Part shown: positions 25,796 to 33,034 of the stretch, in pieces
Layout of the letters: each line of letters opens with the position of its first letter
Numbering within the stretch: the stretch's first letter is position 1
Assembly: GCA_030550775.1 (NCBI GenBank)
Contig: JAUQOS010000012.1
Coordinates: forward strand, 1 to 36,286
From: Armatimonadota bacterium
GTDB taxonomy: Bacteria; Armatimonadota; Fimbriimonadia; Fimbriimonadales; GBS-DC
DNA length: 36,286 nucleotides
Reading direction: 5' to 3'
Translations under genes and position numbers: made by a program
The notes under the pieces: generated by a model
Databases searched by the model: none
Told to the model about the DNA's origin: nothing
Seen by the model: only the letters and a program-made list of their open reading frames with translations

Positions 25796-26239
25796 TTAGA
25801 TTCCAATCTCCGTTGCGTATTGCATCAACTCGGCGCTGTTGCTCAACGCTTCATCCATCAACCGCTCAAAGCGTGTTTTCGCCCAGATTTCCACGCGGTT
25901 CGCACAGCCCATAATCACCACTTCCGAGTTCGGCTCAATCCCCGCCCACTCGCGCAAGTCCTGCGGAATAGCCACACGCCCTTGGCTGTCGGGCGTCACT
26001 TCCGATGCCGCGCTGTACAAAAAGCGTTGCAACGCCATCTTCTTACGGTCAAAGGTCGCGCCGTTCTCGAACTTCTCGCCCAGTTGCTGCCATCGCTCGG
26101 TGGTAAACACAAACACGCACCCATCAAAGCCGCGCGTCATGATGAACCGCTCGCCCAGGCTTGCCCGAAAGCGCAGCGGAATAATCACGCGCCCCTTGTC
26201 GTCTACGGCATTTGTGCTACCACCTTGAAACAGCGCCAT
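25796..26239 (-). CDS. mraZ: Transcriptional regulator MraZ
   Basis: 147 residues with two AbrB-like swapped-hairpin modules. Their signatures are NAVDDKGRVIIPLRFRASLG (about 10-29) and TPDSQGRVAIPQDLREWAG (about 81-99), each with the DxKGR/DxQGR turn. In E. coli and Mycoplasma MraZ assembles into a ring and binds short direct repeats in the promoter of its own dcw operon. Four direct repeats with an 11-bp period occupy the leader just upstream of this gene (26252-26289), so autoregulation is likely. It is the first gene of the operon, behind a near-consensus promoter. Confidence 0.96.
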   Translation of the reverse strand: MALFQGGSTNAVDDKGRVIIPLRFRASLGERFIMTRGFDGCVFVFTTERWQQLGEKFENGATFDRKKMALQRFLYSAASEVTPDSQGRVAIPQDLREWAGIEPNSEVVIMGCANRVEIWAKTRFERLMDEALSNSAELMQYATEIGI

Positions 26240-26251
26240 CGGTGCAAATCA

Positions 26252-26289
26252 CCACCAAGTCTCCACTGGGCTACCACTGAGTCTCCACT
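26252..26289 (-). promoter_or_regulatory. Putative MraZ operator: four direct repeats, 11-bp period
   Basis: On the minus strand the units are AGTGGAGACTC, AGTGGTAGCCC, AGTGGAGACTT and GGTGGTGATTT. The GTGG cores begin every 11 bp exactly (plus-strand CCACY at 26252, 26263, 26274 and 26285). The array lies between the -10 box and the mraZ ATG, where binding would block transcription. Known MraZ boxes are also short G-rich direct repeats at about one helical turn. Confidence 0.7.
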
Positions 26290-26296
26290 GGGCTAT

Positions 26297-26325
26297 ATTT
26301 TAGCATATGAGATAGCGTTTGTCAA
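26297..26325 (-). promoter_or_regulatory. Promoter of the dcw operon
   Basis: On the minus strand TTGACA (26325-26320), a 17-bp spacer and TAAAAT (26302-26297) give a near-perfect sigma-70 type promoter. The predicted start is near 26290, about 50 nt before the mraZ ATG. This is the only consensus -35/-10 pair I found in the window that faces a gene. Confidence 0.85.
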
Positions 26326-26581
26326 GGGCTTTGCCCCCACTTAGCCCAAGAATTGGGGCAATTGGGGGCGAATTTGCCCATATGTGGGGGTTGACGATAC
26401 AGGCTGGTGGTGTCTGGGTGGTGGCGCGTGGTGGTGTTCGCTCATATAAGAGGCTCCGCGACCGTGCGACAGCTTGCCCTCAGCGCAGGTAGTCTAGCCT
26501 AACTTGCGCTGACACGCGACTCGTCGCCTTCGGCTTGGAATGACAAAGTTCACTGGGGCAAAAATGGCTTGTTTTGCGCTC
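26326..26581. other. Intergenic region between lptF/G and the dcw promoter
   Basis: No gene was seen. It holds a GTGG-rich stretch on the plus strand (26406-26434), a hairpin at 26481-26511 (CAGCGCA/TGCGCTG plus three inner pairs), which may end lptF/G transcription although no T-run follows, and a degraded dispersed repeat at 26518-26547. Confidence 0.6.
26518..26547. repeat. Dispersed repeat, single forward arm
   Basis: GACTCGTCGCCTTCGGCTTG followed by GAATGACAAA matches the core seen at 1893, 3365, 3751 and 7811 with a few substitutions. No clear inverse arm was found. Confidence 0.65.
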
Positions 26582-27694
26582 TCACGCGGCGCGCTCGCGC
26601 TTGCGAATCAGCCATATCGCTAGCGCAGCCCCAATCAGATTCGGCAAGCTGCTGGCAAGCAGCGGATCAATCACCCCGCGCCCCAGAATCACCAAGTAGC
26701 GCGCCATCACCCAATACACAAAGATGATCGCGATGCTGAGCGCAAAGCCTGTTGCAGGGCTGGAACGCTGCGGGCGCACCCCCAACGGCGCACCCAACAG
26801 CGCGAAAATCACGCTCGCCAGCGGCACATTAATCTTGTTATACAGCTCCACCGTGAGCTGGCGCACTTGAGCGCTGTCCACCCCCTCGCGCCGAAAATAC
26901 TCAATCTGCTCGCGCAGCTGGCGGAAGGAACGCTCATCCACATTGGTCAAAATCGCCTCAATCTGCACCGGTGTGCGGCGGATCGCGACATTCAGCGTTG
27001 GCTCGGAACGAAACACCGCAAACGAACCGTACTGTCCCCCTGCCGTGCGCCACCACCCGTTATACAGCGTCCACTCAGCGGCACCGTCCCAACGGGCGCG
27101 CTCGGCATACAGCACCACCTCTGGCTCCCGACGCGCCCCCGTGCCATACTTGAGCAAAGTGACTTGAAACAGTTGCTGGGTTTGCGGATCGCGCCCCCCA
27201 GCGACAATCACATACGAATCGAGCCGTCCTTGGCTGTATTGCGGAAAGCCGAACGCCTGTTGTTCGGTTAGGCGCAGCTGCTCCAAAATCGTTGCGCGGA
27301 TGCGTGCGGCGCGTTCAGTCGCCCACGGTACCAGCGTCTCGTTGAAGGCAATCGCCGAAAGACTCACCAGCAAACCCAACCCAAATACAGGCACCATCAT
27401 CCGTCGCAGACTCACACCTGCCGCCCGCGCGGCAGTAATTTCCCAATCCGACGAGAGTCTGCCAAATCCCAGTAGTGTCGCCAGCAGCATCCCCATCGGC
27501 AGCGTGCGCACCGCAATCTGGGGCAGATAGAGTAAGGCAAGTTCAATCACCAGTGGCAGGGGCGCGCCTTTTACGGCATACTCCGTAATCATAAACACAT
27601 AGCCCCCCGCAAACACGAGCGCCGTGAACAGCCCCACGCCAAACAGCAACGGCGGAATCAACTCGCGCAAAATCCACCGGTCCAACAGCCGCAT
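26582..27694 (-). CDS. LptF/LptG family LPS export permease
   Basis: 370 residues. The opening MRLLDRWILRELIPPLLFGV matches the typical LptF/LptG start. Three N-terminal helices are followed by a periplasmic beta-jellyroll domain (about 125-265) and three C-terminal helices (SVIFALLGAPLGV, LSIAIIFVYWVMARYL, LIGAALAIWLIRKR). With LptB these permeases extract LPS from the inner membrane, so an outer membrane is implied. Usually two paralogues lie side by side; only one is present here, so F or G cannot be decided. I prefer the ATG at 27694 over 27700 because it lies 8 nt after a TACACT box and begins the conserved sequence. The gene is divergent from the M24 peptidase with only about 40 bp between. 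Confidence 0.88.
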   Translation of the reverse strand: MRLLDRWILRELIPPLLFGVGLFTALVFAGGYVFMITEYAVKGAPLPLVIELALLYLPQIAVRTLPMGMLLATLLGFGRLSSDWEITAARAAGVSLRRMMVPVFGLGLLVSLSAIAFNETLVPWATERAARIRATILEQLRLTEQQAFGFPQYSQGRLDSYVIVAGGRDPQTQQLFQVTLLKYGTGARREPEVVLYAERARWDGAAEWTLYNGWWRTAGGQYGSFAVFRSEPTLNVAIRRTPVQIEAILTNVDERSFRQLREQIEYFRREGVDSAQVRQLTVELYNKINVPLASVIFALLGAPLGVRPQRSSPATGFALSIAIIFVYWVMARYLVILGRGVIDPLLASSLPNLIGAALAIWLIRKRERAA

Positions 27695-27702
27695 CGGCAT
27701 AG

Positions 27703-27710
27703 AGTGTACC
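27703..27710 (-). promoter_or_regulatory. GGTACACT box before lptF/G (left arm of palindrome)
   Basis: Read on the minus strand, GGTACACT ends 8 nt before the ATG at 27694. It is one arm of a perfect 8-bp inverted repeat whose other arm (27721-27728) faces the divergent gene. No Shine-Dalgarno is present. Confidence 0.45.
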
Positions 27711-27720
27711 TGCCCTGCGA

Positions 27721-27728
27721 GGTACACT
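27721..27728 (+). promoter_or_regulatory. GGTACACT box before the M24 peptidase (right arm of palindrome)
   Basis: GGTACACT ends 6 nt before the ATG at 27735. With the mirror copy at 27703-27710 and a 10-bp centre it forms AGTGTACC-N10-GGTACACT. It could act as a symmetric divergent leaderless promoter or as an operator. Confidence 0.45.
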
Positions 27729-27734
27729 ATCGGC

Positions 27735-29045
27735 ATGCAAAATGCAGCGTTGCGATGGTGGTTGGGGCTGTGGTTGCTGAGCAGCTGCTGGTTGGCGGTT
27801 GCCGAAGCGCCCACCTTGTGGGGCATCCCGCTCAGCGAATATGCTCAACGACGCGCCAAACTGCGCCAACTGCTTGAAAGCGACCAGATTGCCATCATCG
27901 CCAGCGAGAGCACGCCTCCCACACGCCTCAAATTCCGTCAAGAGAGCAACTTTATGTACCTCACCGGGCTGGAAGCCATCAACGGCGTGTTGGTGGTGCT
28001 GCCCGAAGGCAGCCCGTTGAGCGAGGATGTGGTGCTGTTTTTGCCACGTCAGTCGCGAGTGTCGCGCCTGTTTGAAGGCGCGCTGCCCGAACCGAACGCG
28101 CGAACCCGCCGCGAGTCGGGCATTGAAGATATCCGCGAGCGCGGCGAGCTGCGCGAGTTCCTCAGCGAGGCGTTGAAAGCGCATCCGCGCGTGCTTGTGA
28201 ACCGCCTTGCACGCACCGCACTCGGCGACCTCATCCGCGAGGCGAACCCGGAGGCGCAAATCGCCAGCGTGGAACGCCTTATGGCACGCCTGCGTGTAAT
28301 CAAATCGCCCGCAGAAATCGCCCTTATGCGCAAAGCCGTCGAGGCGAGCATTGCCGGGCACCGTGCCCTTGCCCAACGGCTTGCCCCTGGCGTGCACGAG
28401 TACGAACTCGAAGGCGCTGCGCAAGATGCCTTCCGCCGCCACGGCTCCGAACGCGAGGGCTACCCGATGATCATCGCCTCTGGACCCAACGCCTGCATCC
28501 TCCACTACAACGCTAACAAGCGACGCGTGCAAGCGGGTGACCTTGTGCTGGTTGACATCGGCGCGGAGTATTCCTACTACACCGCCGATATCACGCGCAC
28601 CTACCCCGCCTCTGGCAAATTCACGCCGCGCCAACGCGAACTCTACCAAGCCGTGTTAGACGCCCTCAAGTACGCCGAAAAAGAAGCGAAACCGGGCATC
28701 ACGCTGGCGCAGCTCCATCAAAAAGTCGTCGCGTTTTTCCGCAACCATCCACTGCGCGCCCGCGATGAAAACGGCGAACTCAAAACTCTTGACCACTTCT
28801 TCGTGCACGCCCTCTCGCACATGCTCGGCATGGATGTGCACGACCTAGACCCGAACCTACCCCTTGCGCCCGGAATGGTGTTTACGATTGAACCAGGGCT
28901 GTACATCCCCGCAGAGGGCATTGGCATTCGGATTGAGGATGATTACCTGGTGACGGAAACAGGTGTGGAGAACCTCAGCCGCGCCCTGCCCCGCGAGCCA
29001 GATGCAATTGAACGCATGGTGGGCGCGAGCAAACGCCGCCGCTGA
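27735..29045 (+). CDS. Secreted M24 family peptidase (aminopeptidase P-like)
   Basis: 436 residues. The N-terminus is a signal peptide (ALRWWLGLWLLSSCWLAVAEA); LSSC at residue 18 could be a lipobox, otherwise cleavage after AEA is likely. An AMP_N-type domain (about 30-165) precedes the pita-bread metallopeptidase domain. The five metal ligands are present: D274, D285, H362, E386 and E401, within VDIGAEYSYYTADITRTYP, HALSHMLGMDVHD, FTIEPGLY and IRIEDDY. Aminopeptidase P removes an N-terminal residue before proline; export is less common than a cytoplasmic location. The start at 27735 is chosen because it gives the signal peptide. A long frame on the opposite strand is a compositional shadow. 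Confidence 0.9.
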   Translation: MQNAALRWWLGLWLLSSCWLAVAEAPTLWGIPLSEYAQRRAKLRQLLESDQIAIIASESTPPTRLKFRQESNFMYLTGLEAINGVLVVLPEGSPLSEDVVLFLPRQSRVSRLFEGALPEPNARTRRESGIEDIRERGELREFLSEALKAHPRVLVNRLARTALGDLIREANPEAQIASVERLMARLRVIKSPAEIALMRKAVEASIAGHRALAQRLAPGVHEYELEGAAQDAFRRHGSEREGYPMIIASGPNACILHYNANKRRVQAGDLVLVDIGAEYSYYTADITRTYPASGKFTPRQRELYQAVLDALKYAEKEAKPGITLAQLHQKVVAFFRNHPLRARDENGELKTLDHFFVHALSHMLGMDVHDLDPNLPLAPGMVFTIEPGLYIPAEGIGIRIEDDYLVTETGVENLSRALPREPDAIERMVGASKRRR

Positions 29046-29047
29046 AC

Positions 29048-29055
29048 GGTATAAT
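29048..29055 (+). promoter_or_regulatory. GGTATAAT box before nuoE
   Basis: A perfect TATAAT preceded by GG ends 7 nt before the ATG at 29063. There is no Shine-Dalgarno and no convincing -35. It lies 3 bp after the stop of the M24 gene and suggests separate, leaderless transcription of nuoE. Confidence 0.6.
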
Positions 29056-29062
29056 TCACGCT

Positions 29063-29695
29063 ATGCAGGAGCAGCCGATTATTCGGATTACCGAGCGTCC
29101 GAAGCCCCCTCGCCCCGAGGAGCTGAACCTGCGCTTCTCGGAACGCGCCATCAAAGAGCTGGAAACCATCATCGCCCACTACCCCGACCGCAAGTCGGCG
29201 ATGCTGCCTGCCCTCTGGATTGCCCAACGCGAATATGGGGGACACCTCACTGCCGACGCCATCGCTGAGGTCGCTTACCGACTGGGGCGCTCCTACGCCG
29301 AAGTGGAAGGCGTGGCAACCTTCTACACGATGTACAACAAGACCCCCGTCGGTAAATATATGCTGGAAGTATGCACCAACCTCACCTGTATGCTGTGTGG
29401 AGCGTACCGCATTCTGGAGTACCTTGAGCAGAAACTGGGCATCAAACTCGGTGAGACCACGCCCGACGGCCTGTTCACCCTTACGGAGGTAGAGTGCCTC
29501 AACAATTGCGGCGATGCCCCTGTGATGCAGGTCGGCGATGTCTACTACCGCCGCCTCACCCCCGAAAAAATTGACGAGATCATTGAGTACCTGCGCACGC
29601 ACGAGGAGCATACCGTTGTGCAACTGGCAGACGCCGAAGTGCAACTCCACCTGAGCGCGCAGGAGCGCCAACAGATTGAGCAATCGGCGGGCTAA
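29063..29695 (+). CDS. nuoE: NADH-quinone oxidoreductase subunit E-like (24-kDa 2Fe-2S protein)
   Basis: 210 residues with a helical N-domain and a thioredoxin-like C-domain. The four 2Fe-2S ligands are in CTNLTC (C104, C109) and CLNNC (C145, C149), followed by GDAPVMQV as in complex I subunit E. In complex I it sits beside the FMN subunit NuoF and carries the N1a cluster. nuoF is not next to it here; the following genes are unrelated. It could instead serve an NAD-reducing hydrogenase or formate dehydrogenase diaphorase. About 35 residues follow the core domain (QLADAEVQLHLSAQERQQ), longer than the minimal form. Confidence 0.9.
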   Translation: MQEQPIIRITERPKPPRPEELNLRFSERAIKELETIIAHYPDRKSAMLPALWIAQREYGGHLTADAIAEVAYRLGRSYAEVEGVATFYTMYNKTPVGKYMLEVCTNLTCMLCGAYRILEYLEQKLGIKLGETTPDGLFTLTEVECLNNCGDAPVMQVGDVYYRRLTPEKIDEIIEYLRTHEEHTVVQLADAEVQLHLSAQERQQIEQSAG

Positions 29696-29697
29696 TA

Positions 29698-30183
29698 ATG
29701 CGCGAGGCGGGCTTTGACATCCAGCGTGTGATTGAACTCATCGCCGAACGCAAAATCGAAGAGGCGATGGAAGAGGGCAAGTTCGACGACCTGCCCGGCA
29801 AAGGCAAGCCACTGCCGTTAGATGAGGAGTGGTTCGCCCCACCTGAAATGCGCCCTGCCATTCGGCTGCTCAAAAGCGCAGGCGTGCTGCCCGATTGGCT
29901 GGAGCGCGCCCGCGAAATCGAACGCCTACGCGAGGATGTCGCGCGCCTGTGGCGTATCGCCGAGCGCGAATACCCCCGCGCCCGACTGCTCAGCGCAGAA
30001 CGCTTCCACGAGTGGCGCGACCACAGCTGGAACGGCATCCAAGCCGTGATGCAGCGTGTCAACAGTCTCATTCTCACCTACAACTGCATCGCGCCTGCCA
30101 ACGCCTGCCCGCAAATACCGTTTCGCATTGAGGTGGAGCGCACCCGCTTCTACGCGCAGTTCGTGCTAACCGACGATGAGTAA
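29698..30183 (+). CDS. DUF1992 (DnaJ homologue C28-like) domain protein
   Basis: 161 residues. The family motif AERKIEEAMEEGKFDDLPGK then GKPLPLD lies at 16-42, followed by a helical remainder (WLERAREIERLREDVARLW). DUF1992 occurs alone in many bacteria and fused to a J domain in eukaryotic DNAJC28. The biochemical role is unknown. The ATG lies 2 nt after the nuoE stop, and the stop region overlaps the next gene by 8 nt, so the three form a unit. No membrane segment or signal peptide. Confidence 0.88.
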   Translation: MREAGFDIQRVIELIAERKIEEAMEEGKFDDLPGKGKPLPLDEEWFAPPEMRPAIRLLKSAGVLPDWLERAREIERLREDVARLWRIAEREYPRARLLSAERFHEWRDHSWNGIQAVMQRVNSLILTYNCIAPANACPQIPFRIEVERTRFYAQFVLTDDE

Positions 30184-30970
30184 GCCACAATCGCTTGCCC
30201 AAACGCCCGCCACGACGTCCGCGGAACCCACCACCGCCGTAGTGCTAGCAGGTGGCACGCTAGACCCCGAATGGAAGGCACGCACAGGGGCGCGCACCCG
30301 CGCCGAAGTGGTAGTCGGCGACGCCCCAATGTATCACCATGTGCTGCGCGCCCTGCGCGGCGTGGAGGCAATCCAAACCATCTTGTTAGTGGGCGAGGTG
30401 CCCACGGGCGAGGGCTACACCGTGCTGCCCCCACACCCCACCCTGTTGGAAAATGTGCGCCTCGGGCTGGAACATAGCCCCACCGAGTCGGTGCTGTTTG
30501 CCACCGTGGACTTGCCGTTCCTAACGGCAGAGAGCGTGCGCTTCTTTCTGGAGGCGAGTTGGCAATCGGGCGCGGCGTTGACCTACGCCGTGGTGCCCGC
30601 TGACCTGTGCCGTCAGCGGTTCCCGCATCTGAAGCGCACCACCGTGCGCCTGCGCGAGGGCGAGCTGACAGGAGGCAACCTGTTTTGGGCACGACGCGCC
30701 GTTGCCCTACGCGAACTGCACCGATTGGAGGCGTTGTACCGCGCCCGCAAGCAACCCGCGCGACTGGCATTGCAAATCGGTGTTGGCTTGCTGCTGCGGT
30801 TCGCGTTGGCACAACTCATCTGCCCGCGCTGGCTGAGTGTAGCCGATGTAGAGCAGCGGGTGGCACGCATTATTGGTGTGCCCGTGAAAGCCATCATCAC
30901 TCCCTACCCCGAAGTGGGCACCGACATTGATAGGCTGGAGCATTGGTTAGCCCTTCAGGGCAGCCAGTAA
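30176..30970 (+). CDS. MobA-like nucleotidyltransferase family protein
   Basis: 264 residues. The N-terminal Rossmann-type domain begins TAVVLAGGTLDPEW near 20, the position of the nucleotide loop of MobA-like NTP transferases, though the usual LAGGxSxRMG is modified. VLFATVDLPFLT near 106 provides the conserved metal-binding aspartate of the family. A C-terminal helical domain (RLALQIGVGLLLRFALAQLICPRWLSVADVEQRV) follows. The substrate is unknown; candidates are molybdopterin-like or sugar-phosphate cytidylyl or guanylyl transfer. It starts 8 nt inside the end of the DUF1992 gene. Confidence 0.75.
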   Translation: MSKPQSLAQTPATTSAEPTTAVVLAGGTLDPEWKARTGARTRAEVVVGDAPMYHHVLRALRGVEAIQTILLVGEVPTGEGYTVLPPHPTLLENVRLGLEHSPTESVLFATVDLPFLTAESVRFFLEASWQSGAALTYAVVPADLCRQRFPHLKRTTVRLREGELTGGNLFWARRAVALRELHRLEALYRARKQPARLALQIGVGLLLRFALAQLICPRWLSVADVEQRVARIIGVPVKAIITPYPEVGTDIDRLEHWLALQGSQ

Positions 30971-31090
30971 GTTCTGTGTGGCTTCCTCACCGAGATCCCG
31001 CGCCTTTTGCACGATAGAGCACACCAAGGTGCACACTCGCGCCTTTACAAAAGCGGGCTTATGCGCCCGCGCGGGTAGGGCGTGCACCAC
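30947..31090 (-). CDS. Possible small protein downstream of sepF
   Basis: In the same frame as sepF, immediately after its TGA, 61 further codons stay open to a TAA at 30947. From a GTG at 31090 they give about 47 residues (VVHALPARAHKPAFVKARVC, then TLVCSIVQKARDLGEEATQN and LLAALKG). Codon use is G-rich at first positions, like real genes here. A GAGG lies about 11 nt upstream. It overlaps the 3' end of the convergent nucleotidyltransferase gene by 24 bp. It could be a small gene, a lost SepF extension, or chance; such an open run is not rare at this base composition. Confidence 0.3.
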   Translation of the reverse strand: MVHALPARAHKPAFVKARVCTLVCSIVQKARDLGEEATQNLLAALKG

Positions 31091-31132
31091 TTTCTCCGTT
31101 TCCTCGCCCGCTACCTGCAGAGTTAGCCGCGT

Positions 31133-31543
31133 TCAGTCGCGCTCGGTACGGGCGGTGTTGGGCGCGTCAATAATCGCCTGCGGCGGCGCGTACACGAACA
31201 CATGCTCGCTTACGCGCTCCACACTGCCCTCAATCGCGTACACCACGCCATTGAGGAAGTCAATCACGCGCTCGCGCACCCCCTGCGGCGTGGAGGCGAG
31301 GTTGATAATCTGCTGAACGCCCTCTTTTAGCCCGTCGGCTGCCACGCGTGCGTCTTCCAAGCTGTGAATCTCTTTACGGATGCTGATATGGTAAGCGTGG
31401 AACTGGCGATAGCGTGCCTGGGACGACGGTAATACCTCGCTTTCCTCTTCTGCGCGTCCAAAGCCCGCCCAAGTGCGCAAGCGTGTCCACAAACTTGGGC
31501 GCTCCTCATAGCGCTCCTCCATCTCTTCGTAGTAGCGGCTCAT
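31133..31543 (-). CDS. sepF: Cell division protein SepF
   Basis: 136 residues. A short N-terminal helix (SRYYEEMEERY) is followed by an acidic linker and the DUF552 core (about 50-130): AYHISIRKEIHSLEDARVAADGLKEG, then QQIINLASTPQGVRERVIDFLNGVVYAIEGSVERVSEHVFVYAP. SepF polymerises into rings that bind the FtsZ C-terminal peptide and the membrane. The N-terminal membrane-binding helix seems more charged than in Bacillus. GGAGG lies 7 nt before the ATG. It follows yggS, the same pairing as in Firmicutes, Actinobacteria and Cyanobacteria. The genome also encodes FtsA, so two Z-ring anchors coexist. Confidence 0.93.
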   Translation of the reverse strand: MSRYYEEMEERYEERPSLWTRLRTWAGFGRAEEESEVLPSSQARYRQFHAYHISIRKEIHSLEDARVAADGLKEGVQQIINLASTPQGVRERVIDFLNGVVYAIEGSVERVSEHVFVYAPPQAIIDAPNTARTERD

Positions 31544-31611
31544 CGGTCAACCTCCGTGTATGCCTTAGGGCATCGGCGTACCTGCCGACGCGACGGCGCG
31601 TGGTGTCGGGG

Positions 31612-32286
31612 CTAATGGCGTGCCCCAAAGAGCGCGGTGCCGATACGCAGCATCGTGCTGCCCTCCTCAATAGCGATCTCAAAGTCGTGGCTCATGCCCA
31701 TTGAGAGCCACTGGCGATTGGGCGTAGGCAGCTGCTCATACAGTCGCCGCAGCAACTGGAACGCCCCTCGAATCGTGCGCTCATCGTCGGTGAAGGGCGC
31801 GACCCCCATCAGCCCTTGCAACTCCACATTCGGCATCGTGAGAGTTTGCTCAATCAGGCGAGGGGCATCAGCGAAACTAACCCCAGCGCGCCCTTCCACC
31901 TCCGCAAGGCGCACCTCAATCAGCACCGGCTGACGCACACCGCGCTTACTTGCCACGCGCTGCACCTCTTCCAATAAGGATACCCTATCTACCACTTGTA
32001 TCAAGGCAAATCGCCCCACTACATATTTGACCTTATTGGTTTGGAGATGCCCGATGAAGTGCCACTGTATATCGTGGGGAAGCACCTCGAGTTTGGTGCG
32101 CGCCTCTTGCCAGTAGTTTTCACCGAAATCACGCAAGCCGAGCGCATAGGCTTCGGCTATGCGCTCAACAGAGATACCTTTGCTTACAGCCACCACGCGG
32201 ATTTCCGCAGGCGTGCGCCCTGCCCGAGCGCACGCGTCGGCAATCCGCTCCTGTAACGCTGCCCATCGCTCAGACAGGGATGGCAT
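31612..32286 (-). CDS. YggS/PROSC family PLP homeostasis protein
   Basis: 224 residues. The PLP-binding lysine is K36 in RVVAVSKGIS; HFIGHLQTNKVKYVV near 75 and MGMSHDFEIAIEEGSTMLRIGTALFG at the C-terminus complete the alanine-racemase-like barrel. YggS proteins have no known racemase activity and regulate free pyridoxal phosphate and amino acid balance. The start at 32286 overlaps the end of phoU by 17 bp. An alternative start to 32445 would run entirely within phoU. It lies 68 bp upstream of sepF. Confidence 0.93.
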   Translation of the reverse strand: MPSLSERWAALQERIADACARAGRTPAEIRVVAVSKGISVERIAEAYALGLRDFGENYWQEARTKLEVLPHDIQWHFIGHLQTNKVKYVVGRFALIQVVDRVSLLEEVQRVASKRGVRQPVLIEVRLAEVEGRAGVSFADAPRLIEQTLTMPNVELQGLMGVAPFTDDERTIRGAFQLLRRLYEQLPTPNRQWLSMGMSHDFEIAIEEGSTMLRIGTALFGARH

Positions 32287-33028
32287 CGGTATCGGTACCG
32301 CCGTTGCGCTGTTCGGCGGCGTGTTGCGCAGCTTCGGCAAACGCCTCTTCCAACGAGCCGCTCTTGTGCTTTTTCGCCAGCTGCTCCAGCCGCCCCGTCT
32401 CCATAAACCACACGCGCTCGGCGATGTTGGTGGCGTGGTCAGCAATCCGCTCTAAATAGTGCGCAACCAGCAATAGCCACGAGGCAGCTGTGACTTGGTC
32501 AGGATGCTGGCGCATAATTTCCTGCAACTGCACCCGAATGCGCCGATAAAGGGCGTCTACCTCGTCGTCCTGCTGACACACACGGATGACCTGCTGCAAA
32601 TCGCGCTTGACATAGGCTTCAATGCTTTCCAGCAGCATGCGACGGGCAGCGTTCGCCAAGCGCGGAATGTCTACCAGTTGCTCTACAGGCGGTTCGTCGC
32701 GGATTTTGCGTGCCGCCTTAGCGATATCCACCGCGTAGTCACCGATGCGCTCGATGTCGGTAATCATTTTCATGATCGTGCCGATGGTGCGCAGGTCTCT
32801 GCCCATCGGCTGCTGCAACGCAATCAAGCGCAAACACATCGATTCTATTTCAATGTCAATCTGATCCACCTCATCGTCGCGACGCAGCACCTGCTCGGCG
32901 CGCGCCATATCGTTGCGCCACAAAGCCTCCACAGCCTCAGCGACCATTCCTTCCACGATGCTTGCCATCGCAAGCACCTTCGTTTCTAACTCCTGCAATT
33001 CCGCATCAAATGCTTGGCGCGTCGTCAT
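32270..33028 (-). CDS. phoU: Phosphate uptake regulator PhoU
   Basis: 252 residues, all-helical with two PhoU repeats: ALWRNDMARAEQVLRRDDEVDQIDIEIE near 45 and KRDLQQVIRVCQQDDEVDALYRRI near 140. Metal-binding signatures are DIERIGDYAVDIA and YLERIADHATNIAERVWF. PhoU links the PstSCAB transporter to the PhoR kinase; neither is in the window. The ATG at 33028 follows a GGTATAAT box by 6 nt with no Shine-Dalgarno. A C-terminal tail (EQLAKKHKSGSLEEAFAEAA) extends beyond the second repeat. Confidence 0.93.
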   Translation of the reverse strand: MTTRQAFDAELQELETKVLAMASIVEGMVAEAVEALWRNDMARAEQVLRRDDEVDQIDIEIESMCLRLIALQQPMGRDLRTIGTIMKMITDIERIGDYAVDIAKAARKIRDEPPVEQLVDIPRLANAARRMLLESIEAYVKRDLQQVIRVCQQDDEVDALYRRIRVQLQEIMRQHPDQVTAASWLLLVAHYLERIADHATNIAERVWFMETGRLEQLAKKHKSGSLEEAFAEAAQHAAEQRNGGTDTDAIPV

Positions 33029-33034
33029 GCTTTG

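Noticed and set aside
27543-28649. Long open frame (368 codons) on the minus strand opposite the M24 peptidase
   Set aside because: It is a shadow of a gene with all five metal ligands and also overlaps lptF/G in another frame; no recognisable protein.
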